A stretch of 64,000 nt of DNA, taken from positions 62,510,052 to 62,574,051 of the forward strand of contig NC_057815.1 in NCBI RefSeq assembly GCF_910594005.1, read 5' to 3'. The notes below the pieces were generated by a model. It did not search any database and was not told the origin of the DNA. It worked only from the letters and a program-made list of their open reading frames with translations. Source of the stretch: Cervus elaphus. Lineage: Eukaryota > Chordata > Mammalia > Artiodactyla > Cervidae. Below, piece after piece: positions 37,727 to 50,810 of the stretch. A program made the position numbers and the translations under genes. Position 1 is the stretch's first letter. Each line of letters starts with the position of its first letter.

Positions 37727-37937
37727 TGTGTCCTCAGTCCTGTTTGGCTCTTTTTGACCCCATGAACTGTAGCCCACCATGCTCCTCTGTCCATGTAAAT
37801 TTTTAAGCAAGAATACTGGATTGAGTTGCCATTTCCTCCTCCAGGGGATCTTCCTGACCCAGGAATCGAACCAGCATTCCATCTTTAGGTCGATCCAAAG
37901 GGTGGATTCTTTACCACTGTGCCAACTGGGAAGCCCT
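37725..37937 (-). mobile_element. Bov-tA SINE
   Basis: Reverse BovA body from TCAGTCCTGTTTGGCTC to the head TTTACCACTGTGCCAACTGGG. Confidence 0.8.
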
Positions 37938-38293
37938 ATACTGTGTTTTACCATAAGAGAAAGACCTGAAAATAGAAAGGCTATCCTTAATAAGAACAGC
38001 TGTCCCTAGACATGGCTTCCTCTGCTAGACAGGTTTCACTCAGAAACTCATACTTTTATACTTTTCTTTCTGACCCATTTCCAGTAAAGGGTCTTAAAAA
38101 TGGTCCCATATAGAACAGCCTCAGTATAAAAAAGTTCTGTAAAACAAGATGGGAACTGGAGTGGTCTTGCCAGCCAAGTCTAGGAACTTGAAAAATGGGA
38201 CTGGATAGGTCCATTATTGTTCATCTGAAGGGCACAAATATGTACACAGGACATTGACACAGCTTATACTTTTCAGCAATCACAGAGCAAATC

Positions 38294-38299
38294 TTTATT
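38294..38299 (-). promoter_or_regulatory. Candidate TRIM34 polyadenylation signal
   Basis: AATAAA on the gene strand about 670 nt past the stop codon. The interval aligns with the 3' flank of the pseudogene copy near 13560-14250, which fits a shared 3' untranslated region. Other signals may be used. Confidence 0.4.
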
Positions 38300-38969
38300 A
38301 CATTATGCAGGACAGTTAAATAGTTGTTTTACACTGACATTTAGTTTTACACAATGATCTTAAAAGTTAAGGCACAGTTTTAAACCCTAGTTTGTATTTA
38401 AGTAAAAGAAGCTCAGAATTTTTTCATCATTACACACCTTGTAAAAGTCAAGAGAGGATTAGAACTCCAACACTCTGAACATAAAATTGTTATTCTGTGT
38501 ACAGATATTGTTTGTGTTTTCCTTTCCATGACCCTTTGATGAACTGAGTGTGTCCTGGGCAACAGACATTCACTCAAATAGTTGATGGTAGTGGGTGGGG
38601 AGTGATTGTAGATTGTCCTGGATATCATAGATGGTGGCAGACAGGTTTTGCCATGTTTCTTTATGTTGGTGATCAAAAAAGAAATATATGGAGGATTATG
38701 AGGGCAAAGATGTTATACCATTACTGTTTTGTCTTTAGAAGGGATTAGAGGTCTCTCTTTGAGAATACAAAAGAGAGTCAATGGGTAAATAAGCATGTCT
38801 GCTAACTCAAAGCAGATTCACTCTGCATCCCAAAGATGAGCACAAGTTCTAAAGTAGAGATGGGAGACTGGAAGGAAGAGATGGTGTGAATGGCACAGAT
38901 GGGCTCAGGTACAGCAGATGAAATCTAAGGCAAGGGTCACTATCAGAAGTGGGAGAGGGAACAGAAGTT

Positions 38970-41900
38970 TCAGGAACTTGGAGGGCACAGTGTCATGGGA
39001 GCCGGACAGTCCCAAGGATTGAAATATGGATAGGCATTCCGAGAAAAGTTGCACTTAGAGAACTTATAGATGAGTGACCCATGGTTTGTGACATTGAAAA
39101 ATGAGACAGTGCCTGCTTCATAGTCTAGAAAAACACCAACATGACGGGGAGGAACAGTCATGGAAAGAGTCAAGACTCTTGAGTCAGGATGAGCAGTGGA
39201 AGAGTCCTCAAAGGCTTCATACCTAAATTTGTCCTTTAACCCTATAACCCAGTAGCCAAATTGAGGTTTGTATATGGAGTAAGCATTTTCATAATTCGTG
39301 CTTTGTTGAACAGCAAACTTTATATTACAGGAACGTATTCTACAGTATACCCCTAGGATCCAGGCAGTCTTCTTGGATACATCTATTTCCCAGTAGTGTT
39401 TCCCTGATGAGAAATATTGGGAGCCCAAGATACCATAATTATAATTCTTAAAAGGCCATATTGGCACAGATAGTACTTGTCTCTGATCTTCTGAAAGGAC
39501 AAGATTCAAATTTAGGTTGAGGGGATTCAATGTGATGTCCACTGCAGAGGAAAAAAAAAATCAAAACATGCAATAAATATAGGTTAAGCTTATCCAGTGA
39601 CATTGTGAAGAGGGAACTTGGGAATTGACTGTGAAGAACTTGTGTTGATGGACTGGGGAAAGGGGTTCAAACATTAGAGTGACATATTATATGTATGTAT
39701 CAGGAAGTGAACACGTGGGGCTATGACCAAATCTATTCGAAACCGCAAACTTCTGAAATGGGGTCAGGACACAGTAATTTGAAGACCCAATAAATCTTCT
39801 TACCCCAGTGGCACTGGACGCGTGTTAGCTCTGAAATGATAAAAGATTTAATGATGTTGATTGATGCAAGTGGCTAAACACTGATACCTACTTCTTTTCT
39901 AGGGTGAGGGCAGGGGGTAGGACCACTGTGAAACTATGAAGTGGTGAATGAGAGGATGAACCAGAAACCTAGCCATTCTCCCCTTTATATGACCACGTCC
40001 TCTTCAGCAATACCCCTTCTCTGAACACCCTCCTTCTTTCTACCCCGACTTGTGCCCAAATTTAGTCCCTGGCACCACAAGAATCCCATATCCACACTCC
40101 TGCCCTGGCTTCCACACCTTTAAACATGTGCAGCATTCCACGCAGATCTGGAACCCGGAATACATTCTTCAGTGTCTTGGGAACCGTTTTTGGCTTCTTC
40201 AGTGTCCAGATCTTACTCCTAGAGATGACAAAAATGTTGACCCTACATCTCTTACATTCCATCCTTTTAATACCACTGCCTTCCTCTCCTTCCATGCACT
40301 GATGCACTTAAACCTTCCTCCCTGAGAAACCCGAGGAGGGGAGACGTGATGGCTCTGACACTGCAGACAAAAGAAATGTGCTCATGTCTACCTGCTCACT
40401 TAGGAAGAAGACCTTCACTTGAAAATATAAAATAAAAACCTGTCTCCTTCTAGAAATGGAACATATTAATCCTTCTTTTGATACTTCATGGAATGAATAT
40501 GAAACTAGGTGAAATACTGTATAGGAAGGGCTTTTGCTACCTCTGTGTTGTGCTCTGCTCTGCTTAGTTGCTCAGTCATGTCCGAATCTTTGCAACCCCG
40601 TGGACTGTAGCCCATCAGGCTCTTCTGTCCATGGGGATTCTCCAAGCAAGAATACTGGAGTGAGTATTCCTCCATGCTTTCCTCCAGAGTCTTCCCAACC
40701 CAGGTCTCCTGCATTGCAGGTGGATTCTTCTACTGTCTGAATCACCAGGGAAACCCTTCGCTACCTCCAAAATGGTACTAATATGGAGAAGTCATCATAC
40801 ACAATGGGTCTCCCAGATGGATGTTCCCAGGCAGATCAGTAGGGAGGCTACAGATCCTGACTGTGTTTTTATGGGTCTATTTTTGGAGAGCCTATAAGCC
40901 TGTGACCTGGTTCGAAGCTTTACTTCCAGGGGTGTGGCCTACAAACAACATTGGAGATTTTTAGGAGTTCTGGGAAAAAGTTAAAAACTTCTGGCAAAGG
41001 AGAAGTTACGACTACTGAACTGGAGGTGGTTAGAACTTCATGTGTTTGTAAAGAGTTTGGTGCTGCTAGATGGATCAGCAAACTTTAGACACAAAGACTA
41101 CACTTTCCCATATAAGTTTCTAAAATGTGTGACTAGGAAAAGATTAATTATTGCCACCAGGGTCAAAACAATAACCTCAAGGCTCAGGTCTGCTTTTAGA
41201 AATCTAAAGAGAACCTTGTGGAATGACGCAGTCCCACTCTACTTCTATGTAGGCAAAATTTAAAACAAATTTTTTTTTCCCTTTTTAAAGCTGACCCGCA
41301 TAACTATTTTAGGGCTTGACAAGGCCCATGTGCTAACACAAGCACCAGTGAAATAAAGAAACCAAAGAAGGACAGAGGGTGAATTAAATGAGTGAAGTCA
41401 CAAGAATCTGATAGTAAAATCCTTTATCCTCTTTACCCTTACAGGCCCTAACTCTGTGAATTCCAACTACCGAATTCATTAACATAGAATCCAGCTCATT
41501 CTCAAAAGACATAGAACACTAAAATCCTCATCTATGACCACAATTTAAAATAATACTACATCAAAATTTCATTGGTTGGGGAGATTTTTCATTTTGATTG
41601 ACCAGATAACTCTCATAGCTACAAATCTTTCTTTATACAACATGAGCATGACTCCTGATCACCCATACGCACCATTTCATGACTCCACTCATGTCCTAGG
41701 AGGAAGAGAGAAAACACAAGTCAAGGAGAATAAATAAAACAGTAGGATTAAGGAAAGAGCAGGAAAACTATAGAGAAAAACAGAGCAGTCAAAATTATTT
41801 GAAATTATTTGAAAAAATCAATAAAATAAATAAGCTTTTAGCTAGATATCTCAAGAAAAAAATACATAGGAAGCAAATTACTAAAACAAGAACTAAAGAA

Positions 41901-44900
41901 GAGACAGTACTACTGAATTAACAGAAATTAAAAGATTATAAAGGCTATGAAAAATTGTATACCAACAAATTAGATAATGTAAATTAAACGGGCAAATTCC
42001 TTCAAACACAGAAACTATCCACACTGATTCACAGAGAAATAAAAAAACTGAATAGACCTAAAACATGAAGAGATTGGACTGAAAATCAAAAACTTCCTCC
42101 AAAGGAAAGTCCAGTTCTAGATGGCTTCACTGGTGAATTCTGATAATTTTAAAGACAAAATAATACAAATACTTCACAAATTCTTCCAAAAAACAGAAGA
42201 GGAGGAAATACTTCCCAACTCATTCCATGAGGCCATGAGTCTGATACTAAAATGAGACAAAGATATTACAAGAAAAGTAAACTACAGGCTAATATCCCTT
42301 ATGAATATAGACATGAAACTTTTTCAATGAAACACTAGAAAATTTAAGCCAGCAAAATATAAAAGACTATACATCATGCATCCATGCATACTGTCAATTC
42401 AGTCATGTCTGACTCTTTCTGACTCTATGGACTGTAGCCTCCCAGGCTCCTCTGTCCATGGGATTCTCCAGACAAGAATACTGGAGTAGGTTGCCATTCC
42501 CGAGATCAAACCCAGATCTATTATGTCTCCTGCATTGGCAGGCAGGTTCTTTACCACTAGTGCCACCTGGGAAGCCCCATTATACATCATAGTCAACTTG
42601 AATTTATCCCAGAAATGCCAGGTTGCTTCAACATTAGAAAAGCCATCAACATAAGTGAAAATAAGCTTGATAAATATTTCAAAGGAGCCTCTTAGTGACA
42701 GCAACAGGATTAGAACCCAAGGACACAGATGAGAAGGTAACTGACATGGGTTCAGAACCACAGGTTGGATGGCCCTCCTCACCTGCAGCAGCTCCACAGT
42801 TGACCATTCACTGCGGCGCTCCAGATCTGAGATGAGCTCCTTCAGCACCTGGCCCTGCTGAACCAGCTCAGCCTCAGCCACAGCCAAGCTATCCAGGGTC
42901 TTCTTCTCCTCTTCCTCCAATTTCTGCAATTCTCTTTGCTCCTCACTGTCCAGGATGCTTCTAAGCTGATTAAACTCTGTTTGTATCCTTTGTCTCTCAG
43001 TCTGAGTCTGATACTGTAAGGTTGGACAAGGGGAAGAGGGAATGAATCTGTCAGCTGGATAAGGGATTAAGAGCCAGAAAAATATTTTTCAGGGGCTTCT
43101 TACCAGGAGGGGAGTTAAAGTAGGCAAGCAATTTTGGGGAAAGCTCAGCTTTTTAAATTTTTGCCTATTATCTTCCCTTCAGTACAGATCAAAAAGGTCT
43201 CAGGCAATCTTATCTGCCAACCCTGGACCAAAATGTAAAACCCGAGTGAGGTTTGAGTTGTGGATAGCTGTCCTAGACACTCATGCCTCCCTGCACTACT
43301 ACAGTCCCTAAGTTTGAACCTTGAGAAAAAGCTCAGTCTTTTGCCCATTGTCCTCCATTGAAGGTGTCTTGCAGGAGGAATGAAGGACAGAGGTCTCCAG
43401 ACTTCTTCACCATAGAGGGCTTCCCTGGTGGCTCAGTGACAAAGAACATGTGTGCAATGCAGGAGACTCAGGAGACTTGGGTTCAGTCCCTGGGACAGGA
43501 AAATCCCCTGTGAAGGGAATGGCAACCCATTCCAGTATTCTTGCCTGGAGAATCTCATGGACAGAGGAGCCTGGCAGGCTACAGTCCAGAGGGCTGCAAA
43601 GAGTTGGACACGCTGAAGCAACTGAGCACAACAACACAGACTCACCATAAAGTCAGTCTTCATGCTGAATTCCAAAGCTCTGTGTATGTTTGAAACATAT
43701 CCACTCTCTAGCCCCTACTTCCACAGGGAAAGGGCAAAGGAGAGAACAAATAAAATGGCACCTGGACTCATTCAATGCCAGGCAACAAGAGGAAGGGGCT
43801 TCCTCATGATTAGGACAGGAGGACAGACGGTTGTGCCAACTCCTAACTCAGAAATCCATTAGGAAGAGTCTCCTCCCACCTTCCAGGAAGTTCTCTCTTC
43901 TCTGATGTCAGCTTCCAACTTCTCAGCCTTCTGCTGCTCCTTCCTCAGCCTCATCAGAGCTGCCTGGAGCATCTCCTATAAGGGAGGAACCACATCAGCA
44001 TCAAACTTTGGGCTTTTTCAGCACCTGGACAGAGAATAAACAGGGAAGAAATCATGTTGATCTCAGAAGAGACCAGTTTATGGAAACCAGTTTGAATCTG
44101 ATTATTAAAATTGATGGCATGGGATGGAGGAATATCTGAGAAGGTAAATGCATTTATTCCTAAGTGGTGAAAGTCACTATCCTTGCCAATTCTCTGTCTT
44201 TTTTTAGCATAATTATTGATTCTGCTCTGGCAAGGAATGTCCTTTTTTCTCATTGACACTCTTTCTATGTCCAATCCACAATCTTCAACAGCACCCATTC
44301 TGCTGAGAGCTAATCTCAGCAACTAGAACTAATCTGGTGAAGGAATTGCCAATCAATAAAACAAGAGACAAAAGAAGAAATCCTCTCACTTTCAGCCAAG
44401 AATCTATACTTTTGGCTCCCCCTTTATGTAACCAAAGAAAAACACAGAAATGTCCTTGAGACATTAGAAGTTGAACATACAGTAAGAGACATACATCAGA
44501 GATTACAGAGCTCACTACTATGGTGCCAAACAGAGCAAATGAAAACGTGAGGTTTTCCACCAAGTACTAATTTCCATCCTGGGCCCTACCTGACTTTCCT
44601 TGACTGCCTCTTCCATGAGGAATGTGTGGTGACCGTGGTGCTCCTCAGATCGTTCACAAAGTCGACAGATGACTTTTCTATCTTCCTTACAGAAGAGTAG
44701 GAGTTTCTCTTTATGGTGCACACAGAGACCTGTCTTCTGCCCCTCCTCTGGGCTCAACTTGACCATTCTGAGTCTCTTCACTATGTTGGCCAGATGCTGA
44801 TTAGGCCATAGGTTTCCAAGCAAGTACTGGGTACCACACACAGGACAGCTGCTGTCCCCTCCTAGGCTGGTATCTGTCTCCTTGTTGTCAGTGATGCACG

Positions 44901-45009
44901 TCTGGCAGAAGCTGTGACCACAGCCTAGACTTAGGGGTTCTGTTAAAAGCTCCCGGCAGATGGGACAGGATAAGTCTTCCTGTAGGTTCACCACAGTATT
45001 TAAAGCCAT
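38970..45009 (-). CDS. TRIM34: TRIM34, intact multi-exon gene (RING, B-box 2, coiled coil, B30.2/SPRY)
   Basis: Interferon-inducible cytoplasmic tripartite-motif E3 ubiquitin ligase. Coding exons on the minus strand: 45009-44590, 43975-43880, 43013-42783, 41695-41673, 40218-40118, 39830-39804, 39541-38970. Lengths are 420, 96, 231, 23, 101, 27 and 572 nt, total 1470 nt, 489 residues, with GT donors and AG acceptors throughout and no stop. RING C3HC4 ligands are C15, C18, C30, H32, C35, C38, C55, C58. B-box 2 spans about 96-128 (C96, H99, C107, C115, C118 and the His cluster at 124-128). Exons 3 and 4 (141-249) are heptad-rich coiled coil, and the SPRY runs from about 300 to 489. Exon sizes and length match human TRIM34 (488 residues). 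The linker start DMSGVMKW and the SPRY stretches VLSEDQRQVLSVPIWPF and GSQYFSSGKHYWE are TRIM34-like rather than TRIM5-like. The ATG has G at -3 and +4. Exon 1 is noncoding, about 7.5 kb upstream. Assignment is from remembered family sequences; function is inferred. Confidence 0.9.
40552..40757 (-). mobile_element. Bov-tA SINE in TRIM34 intron
   Basis: Reverse BovA (TTGCTCAGTCATGTCCGAATC) to the reverse head at CACCAGGGAAACCC. Confidence 0.85.
41770..42700 (+). mobile_element. Old L1 ORF2 fragment in TRIM34 intron 4
   Basis: L1 ORF2-like + strand sequence (CCAGTTCTAGATGGCTTCAC, AACTCATTCCATGAGGCC), split by the SINE at 42390-42578 and continuing to about 42700. Confidence 0.75.
42390..42578 (-). 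mobile_element. Bov-tA SINE nested in L1
   Basis: Reverse BovA body and tRNA-like head. TATACATCAT occurs on both sides (about 42368 and 42582), fitting a target duplication. Confidence 0.85.
43418..43640 (+). mobile_element. Bov-tA SINE in TRIM34 intron
   Basis: GGGCTTCCCTGGTGGCTCAG head through BovA body to GAGCACAACAACAC. Confidence 0.9.
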
Positions 45010-45823
45010 AGCAGCTGCTCCCTGGCTTCCTCCTGTCCAAACTTCTGGAGCTCTTCTTGCTTAAGGATTCTGGGATGGTTAGGCAGATTGAAGAGAGATA
45101 TGTAAGACTGGCATAGATAAAAAAGATTTCAATCAGGCATTAAAGACTGATTAAGACTGAAATACTGAAGAACAAGAAAGAACAAATGGAATTCAATGGC
45201 CTGGGAAAGCCTCTAAGGCCTCAGGGCTTTTGCAGTTTGCTTTTCTTTCACCCTACAAAGATCTTTCCCTTGATATTTGCATGACTTCCTGTTATGCTTC
45301 ATCTGACTCACTCCTTACAAGGCCTCTCCTTTGAAGGGCCTTATGTGATTAACTCATCTACAGCACAAGCATCAATACATCGCTTTGTGTGCACTTACCA
45401 TTTTTTTCTTATTATCACTGCATAATATATGATACCTTTCTTGAAGTATCCTACTCCAAAAATGTAGATTAGGCACTTGTTTTTATTCACTGCTGTATCC
45501 CTAATGCCTAGCACAGGGAACATAACATTTGATGAATACATAAAGGATCTTCTCACTTCCCCAGAGGAAATTCGACCTTTAAAAAAAAAAAAAAATCAGC
45601 ATTTCCTCTTTTCTTTCCATTAATTAGCTGTTCTCCTACAAGTGAGCTTTAGGACCACAGATAGGTTTCCAGTGAAGATTTATCTATGGATCGATCAATT
45701 GATTTTTCCATCTGTCTCTCCCAATATACCTTTCTATAAGGAGTCCTTCCACATACTTATAGTCACTCCCCAGAGACACCAACAGACAGAATAAACATTA
45801 TAAGAGGAAAGTAATATTATGAT
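45010..45823. other. TRIM34 5' UTR part and intron 1 start
   Basis: The exon 2 acceptor lies shortly right of the ATG (exact site not certain). The rest is AT-rich with no recognised element. Confidence 0.4.
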
Positions 45824-45835
45824 TAACAATTGTCT

Positions 45836-47704
45836 CAGTTCAGTTCAGTCACTCAGTTGGATCTGACTGTTTGTGACCCCAAGGACTGCAGCACACCAGG
45901 CCTCCCTGTCCATTACCAACTGCCGAAGTATACTCAAACTCATGTCCATTGAGTCGATGATGCCATCCAACCATCTAATCCTCTATCGTCCCCTTCTCCT
46001 TCCACCTTCAATCTGTCCCAGCATCAGGGTCTTTTCCAAGGAGTGAGTTCTTTGCAAAAGGTGGCCAAAGTATTGGAGTTTCAGCTTCAGCATCAGTCCT
46101 TCCAATGAATGTTCAGGACTGATCTCCTCTAGGATGGACTGGTTGGATCTCCTTGCAGTCCAAGGGACTCTCAAGAGTCTTCTCCAACACCACAGTTTGA
46201 AAGCATCAATTCTTCGGCACTCAGCTTTCTTTATAGTCCAACTCTCACATCCATGCATGACTACCGGAAAAACCATAGCTTTAACTAGATGGACCTTTGT
46301 TGACAAAGTAATGTCTCTACTTTTTAATATGCTATCTAGGTTGGTCATAACTTATCTTCCAAGGAGTAAGTGTCTTTTAATTTCATGGCTGCAGTCGCCA
46401 TCTGCAGTGATTTTGGAGCCCAAGAAAATAAAGCCTCTCACCGTTTCCAGTTTCCCCATCTTTTTGCCATGAAGTGATGGGACCAGATGCCATGATCTTA
46501 ATTCAGTTTTCTGAATGTTGAGCTTTAAGCCAACTTTTTGACTCTCCTCTTTTACTTTCATCAAGAGCCTCTTTAGTTCTTTTTCACTTTCTGCCATAAG
46601 GGTTGTGTCATCTGCATATCGGAGGTTATTGATATTTCTCCCAGCAATCTTGATTCCAGCTTTTGCTTCATCCAACCCAGCATTTCTCATGATGTACTTG
46701 CATATAAGTTAAATAAGCAGGGTGACAATATACAGCCTTGATGTACTCCTTTCCATATTTGGAGCCAGTCTGTTCCATGTCCAGTTCTAACTGTTGCTTC
46801 CTGACCTGCATACAGATTTCTTAAGAGGCAGGTCAGGTGGTCTTGTATTCTCATATCTTTAAGAATTTTCCAGGGTTTGTTGTGATCCGCACAGTTAAAG
46901 GCTTTGGCATAGTCAATAAAGCAGAAATAGATGTTTTTCTGGAACTCTCTTGATTTTTCGATGATCCAACGGATGTTGGCAATTTGATCTCTGGTTTCTC
47001 TGACTTTTCTAAATCCAACTTGAACATCTAGAAATTCATGGTTTACATACTGTTGAAACCTAGCTTGGAGAATTCTGAGCATTACTTTACTAGTATGTAA
47101 GATGAATACAATTGTGGGGTCGTTTGAGCATTCTTTGGCATTGTCTTTCTTTGGGATTGGAATGAAAATTGACCTTTTCCAGTCCTGTGGCCATTGCTGA
47201 GTTTTCCAAATTTGCTGACATATTGACTGCAGCACTTTCACAGCATCATCTTTTAGGATTTGAAATAGCACAATTGGAATTCCATTACCTCCACTAGCTT
47301 TGTTCGTAGTGATGCTTCCTAGGCCCATTTGACTTCACATACCAGGATGTCAGGCTCTAGGTGAGTGATCATACAATTGTGATTATCTGGGTCATGAACA
47401 TCTTTTTTGTATAGTTCTTCCAGGTATTCTTGCCACCTCTTCTTAATATTTTCTGCTTCTGTTAGGTCCATGCCATTTCTGTCCTTTATCAAGCCCATCT
47501 TTGCATGAAGTGTTCCCTTGGTATCTCTAATTTTCTTGAAGAGATTTCTAGTCTTTCCCATTCTATTGTTTTCCTCTATTTCTTTGCAATGATCTCTGAG
47601 GAAGGCTTTCTTAGCTCTCCTTGCTATTCTTTGGAACTCTGCATTCAAATGGGTATATCTTTCCTTTTCTCCTTCGCCTTTTGCTTCTCTTCTTTTCATA
47701 GCTG
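45836..47704 (-). mobile_element. 5'-truncated BovB LINE in TRIM34 intron 1
   Basis: Flanked by perfect 12-bp duplications TAACAATTGTCT (45824-45835, 47705-47716). Encodes reverse transcriptase with FIDYAKAFNCADHNK (Asp changed to Asn) and an intact YADD. Long overlapping frames (47699-47319, 47328-46687, 46690-46352, 46348-45983) with only a few frameshifts suggest a younger insert than the other BovB copies. Confidence 0.95.
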
Positions 47705-47860
47705 TAACAATTGTCTAGCCAGTTAGAATTTATAAGTCACTCTAACCTATTTATTCTGCATACAAAAATCCTTGTGAAATGAGTACTCCCTTTATTCAGA
47801 TGCATAAATAGAATCAAGTGACTTACAAAGATCATTCAAATCAGTAAGTTGAATTGGGGT

Positions 47861-48075
47861 GACTTCCCTGGTAGCTTAGATGGTAAAGCATCTGCCTACA
47901 ATACGGGAGACCCAGGTTCAATCCCTGGGTCAGGAAGATCTCCTGGAGAAGGAAATGGCAACCCACTCCAGTACTGTTACCTGGAAAATCCCATGGACGG
48001 AGAAGCCTGGTGGGCTACAGTCCATGGGGTCGCAAAGAGTTGGACACGACTGAGCGACTTCACTCACTTCACTCA
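47861..48075 (+). mobile_element. Bov-tA SINE
   Basis: GACTTCCCTGGTAGCTTAGATGG head to GACACGACTGAGCGACTTCA. Confidence 0.9.
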
Positions 48076-48420
48076 TAGTGTCTTCAGGGTCCTCTTTCAG
48101 AGGCCTGGTGGGTGTGATAAACACTATCACCTAGAGGTACATATTTCTGAGATATCAAATAATTTTCCAAATAGGAAAATATCAAAGATATTGCCGCTGA
48201 ATAAGTAAGATTTGAATGCAAAGCTGAATGATGAGAAGGGAATATGAAATGAGATGAAAAAAATATTTTAGAGAGAGGGAGTCACATATGTCAATGTCCT
48301 TTTAGTGAAAGGCACGGCATCTTCGACCTGCTTTAAAATGTCAGCCTGACTGGTATGCAGAGAGCTGCTAGGCTTTCGGCATTGCAAGAGCCCAGAAGGG
48401 ACCAGAAATTTTACACTTCC

Positions 48421-48545
48421 TACAGTATTCTTGCCTGGAGACTCCCACGGACAAAGGAGCCTGGTGGGCTACAGTCCATGGGGTCGCAAAGAGTCAGACA
48501 TGACTCAGCGACTAACACACACACACATACACACACACACACATG
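48421..48545 (+). mobile_element. BovA fragment with (CA)n tail
   Basis: BovA 3' half followed by ACACACACAC to 48543. Confidence 0.85.
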
Positions 48546-49289
48546 ATGTGAAGTCTCCTTCCAAAGAGCAGAGCTTCAGTGATGGAAGTTCATGGGACAA
48601 GTTGATGGAGACAATGGAGAGAAGCAGAAGAGAGTGAGAGATGAGACAAAATGACAGGCTTGGGAGTTAGAGACTGTGTATATGGGGATGAAGGATTATC
48701 ATCAGGCTTAAGTCTTTTCTTCCTGTAAAAAGGAAGACATCGGCATTACCTTCTCCTAGTTCTTTACTTTTGTTATTTTTGGTAAACAGAGACCTCAGCT
48801 TCCTCAAAAAAGTTGTGACTCTTATAGGGTCACCTATAGGGTCCTGGAAGCTATGCTTCTGGTTCTTACAAAGTAATCAGTCTGTTGGCACAAAACTTAC
48901 TTAAACTACATTAGTTTCATACATACAGACCTGATCTTGTTCTCTTGCAAATGACCTGAAGAGAGAGATGACGTACCACAATATGGCCCCTCACTGAGAG
49001 CCCGCCAGAGGCAGCCATACTGACTTCTGGGTCTCCTCTCCTCTATGCCCCTGCTAGGCTAAGTGAACCTGTTGGTTTCTGCCCTGCTAAGATACATGAG
49101 TGGGAATGGCAAACCAGACCTGAAACTAGCGCTAGTGGTCAGTCAGAGGTCCCGTCACAGAGTGGTATCATGGTGATGCCGACTCTCAGAACCTGGACTC
49201 CTTATGTACAAGGAACTGCGAAGCAAAAAATTATAAAAATAAAAATAAAGGAATATCTCAGTAGGTATTAATATCTTGGAACTTGCTAT

Positions 49290-49732
49290 GATGGATTCTT
49301 TGTCCCCTATGCAAATACATTCACTTGCTTGAATGTGAGATTATATGAAAATAAGGTCTTTGCAGATGTAATCAAGTTGAGATGAGATTATACTGATACA
49401 AAGTGGGCTTTAAACACAATGACCAATATCCTTTAGGAAGACGAGAGGGCACACAGACACATTGGAGAGAAGGCCATGTGACAATGGTGGCAGAGATTGG
49501 AGTAGTGAAGCCACAAGGCAAGAAATGCCTAGGATTGCTGAAAACCACCAGAAACTAGGAGAGGAACATGGAATAGAGTCCCCCTTGGAGCCTACAGAAA
49601 AGAAACAACTCTACCACCACTTTGATTTTGGACTTCTAGCCTCCTGAATTGTGAGAAAATAAATTACCGTTCCTTGAACAACCCAATTTGTGACACATTT
49701 TTCTTTGTGACAGTCCTAGGAAACTAACACAG
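49290..49732 (+). mobile_element. MaLR/MLT1-like LTR
   Basis: GATGTAATCAAGTTGAGATG, GAAGGCCATGTGACAATGG, ACTTCTAGCCTCCTGAATTG, AATAAATTACC and the end CCTAGGAAACTAACACA follow the familiar old mammalian LTR pattern. Subfamily not certain. Confidence 0.5.
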
Positions 49733-50687
49733 TTGCAAAGGTTTGATATTGAAACAAAGATCTGAGGGATTCATAAACTATAAACTTACCCTTGCTCTAA
49801 AGAGTCAGGGAGAGGGGCATGATGAAAGCTGCATGGAGATAAGTTTAGGTCTAGAAATCTGTCCACTTCACCAATCATCCATGAAGTGAACCTGGTGAGA
49901 AGGAAAGCTGGTGGGTATAATCTAGCCAATGGTAGAGATACCGAAAATTGTCTAAAGGCCATATGTTGTTAATTCCTGGCTGCACTGACTATGTGTCAGA
50001 TCAGGCTCTGATAACTGGCAAGGCCAGGGGTTTACATAATATGACATTGTCCATCCTAGCTTACAACTGAAGCTATGAGCCAACATTGGCAAGATATGTT
50101 TTCATTCTATTCAGAATCCACTCAATACTGAGAAAAACTAAGAGTCTACAGAGGAGGGAAGAGTAGAACATGCATTCTACTGTGGGGCTTTGGACCTCCT
50201 ATTTAGAGTTTGGCTGCAAGGAACTGATGTCAAAGCGGATGCCACCATAATGGCTGCAAAAGGAGAAAGGTGCAGAGGAGCCAGAGCCCCCAAACATGGG
50301 CAGTGACCCAACCAAGACTCAAGAATGACCCAATAGCCCAGAAGCCATCTTTCAGGGACATGGAGAAGGGAATACAAGAAGTATCTACCTGATAGAACTC
50401 CCAAGTCAGATAGCTGCCATGGTGTCAATCCTACACTTGAGTCTTCTCAAGTGGATTTGTGATATTGTAAACTCTATGCTTCTCTGCAGATTAGATAGTA
50501 AAATTAAAGTTCTCTAGAAAGTGGAGTGCAGGGAAGGATGGCCCTAAGAGCTTCTAGACAACATCCCAGACACTTCTCTGGGTTTCCTGAGTCAGGAACT
50601 ACCAATGAGAAAAGCAGGCCTTTAAGTCTCTCACATTCGTAAGATTGTGCTCAATTATCTTTTCACAATGAGGCCTTTGGGACTTCC
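49733..50687. other. TRIM34 intron 1, duplicated block C
   Basis: Alignable in part to 2400-2900 and 29340-29720; no coding signal. Confidence 0.4.
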
Positions 50688-50810
50688 CTATCTGTCCAGT
50701 GGTTGACTCCACCTTCCAATGCAAAGGATGCAAGTTCGATCCCTGGTTGGGGAACCTAGGTCCTACATGCCACAGTGTGTGACCAAAATTTGTAAAAAAT
50801 AAATCAATGA
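50688..50810 (+). mobile_element. CHR-type SINE
   Basis: GGGACTTCCCTATCTGTCCAG head, GTTCGATCCCTGGTTGGGGA box B region, A-rich tail. Confidence 0.8.

Larger units (their letters stand above)
36816..38290. other. Intergenic, downstream of TRIM34
   Basis: MIR-like remnant at 36880-37060, TA/TG-rich microsatellite at 37400-37480. No gene seen apart from the SINE at 37725. Confidence 0.45.

Noticed and set aside
38970..39541. TRIM5 as the identity of the intact gene
   Set aside because: The SPRY start, the DMSGVMKW linker and the 489-residue length fit TRIM34 better than TRIM5, TRIM6 or TRIM22.
46687..47328. 213-codon frame on the minus strand
   Set aside because: BovB reverse transcriptase in the truncated element at 45836-47704.
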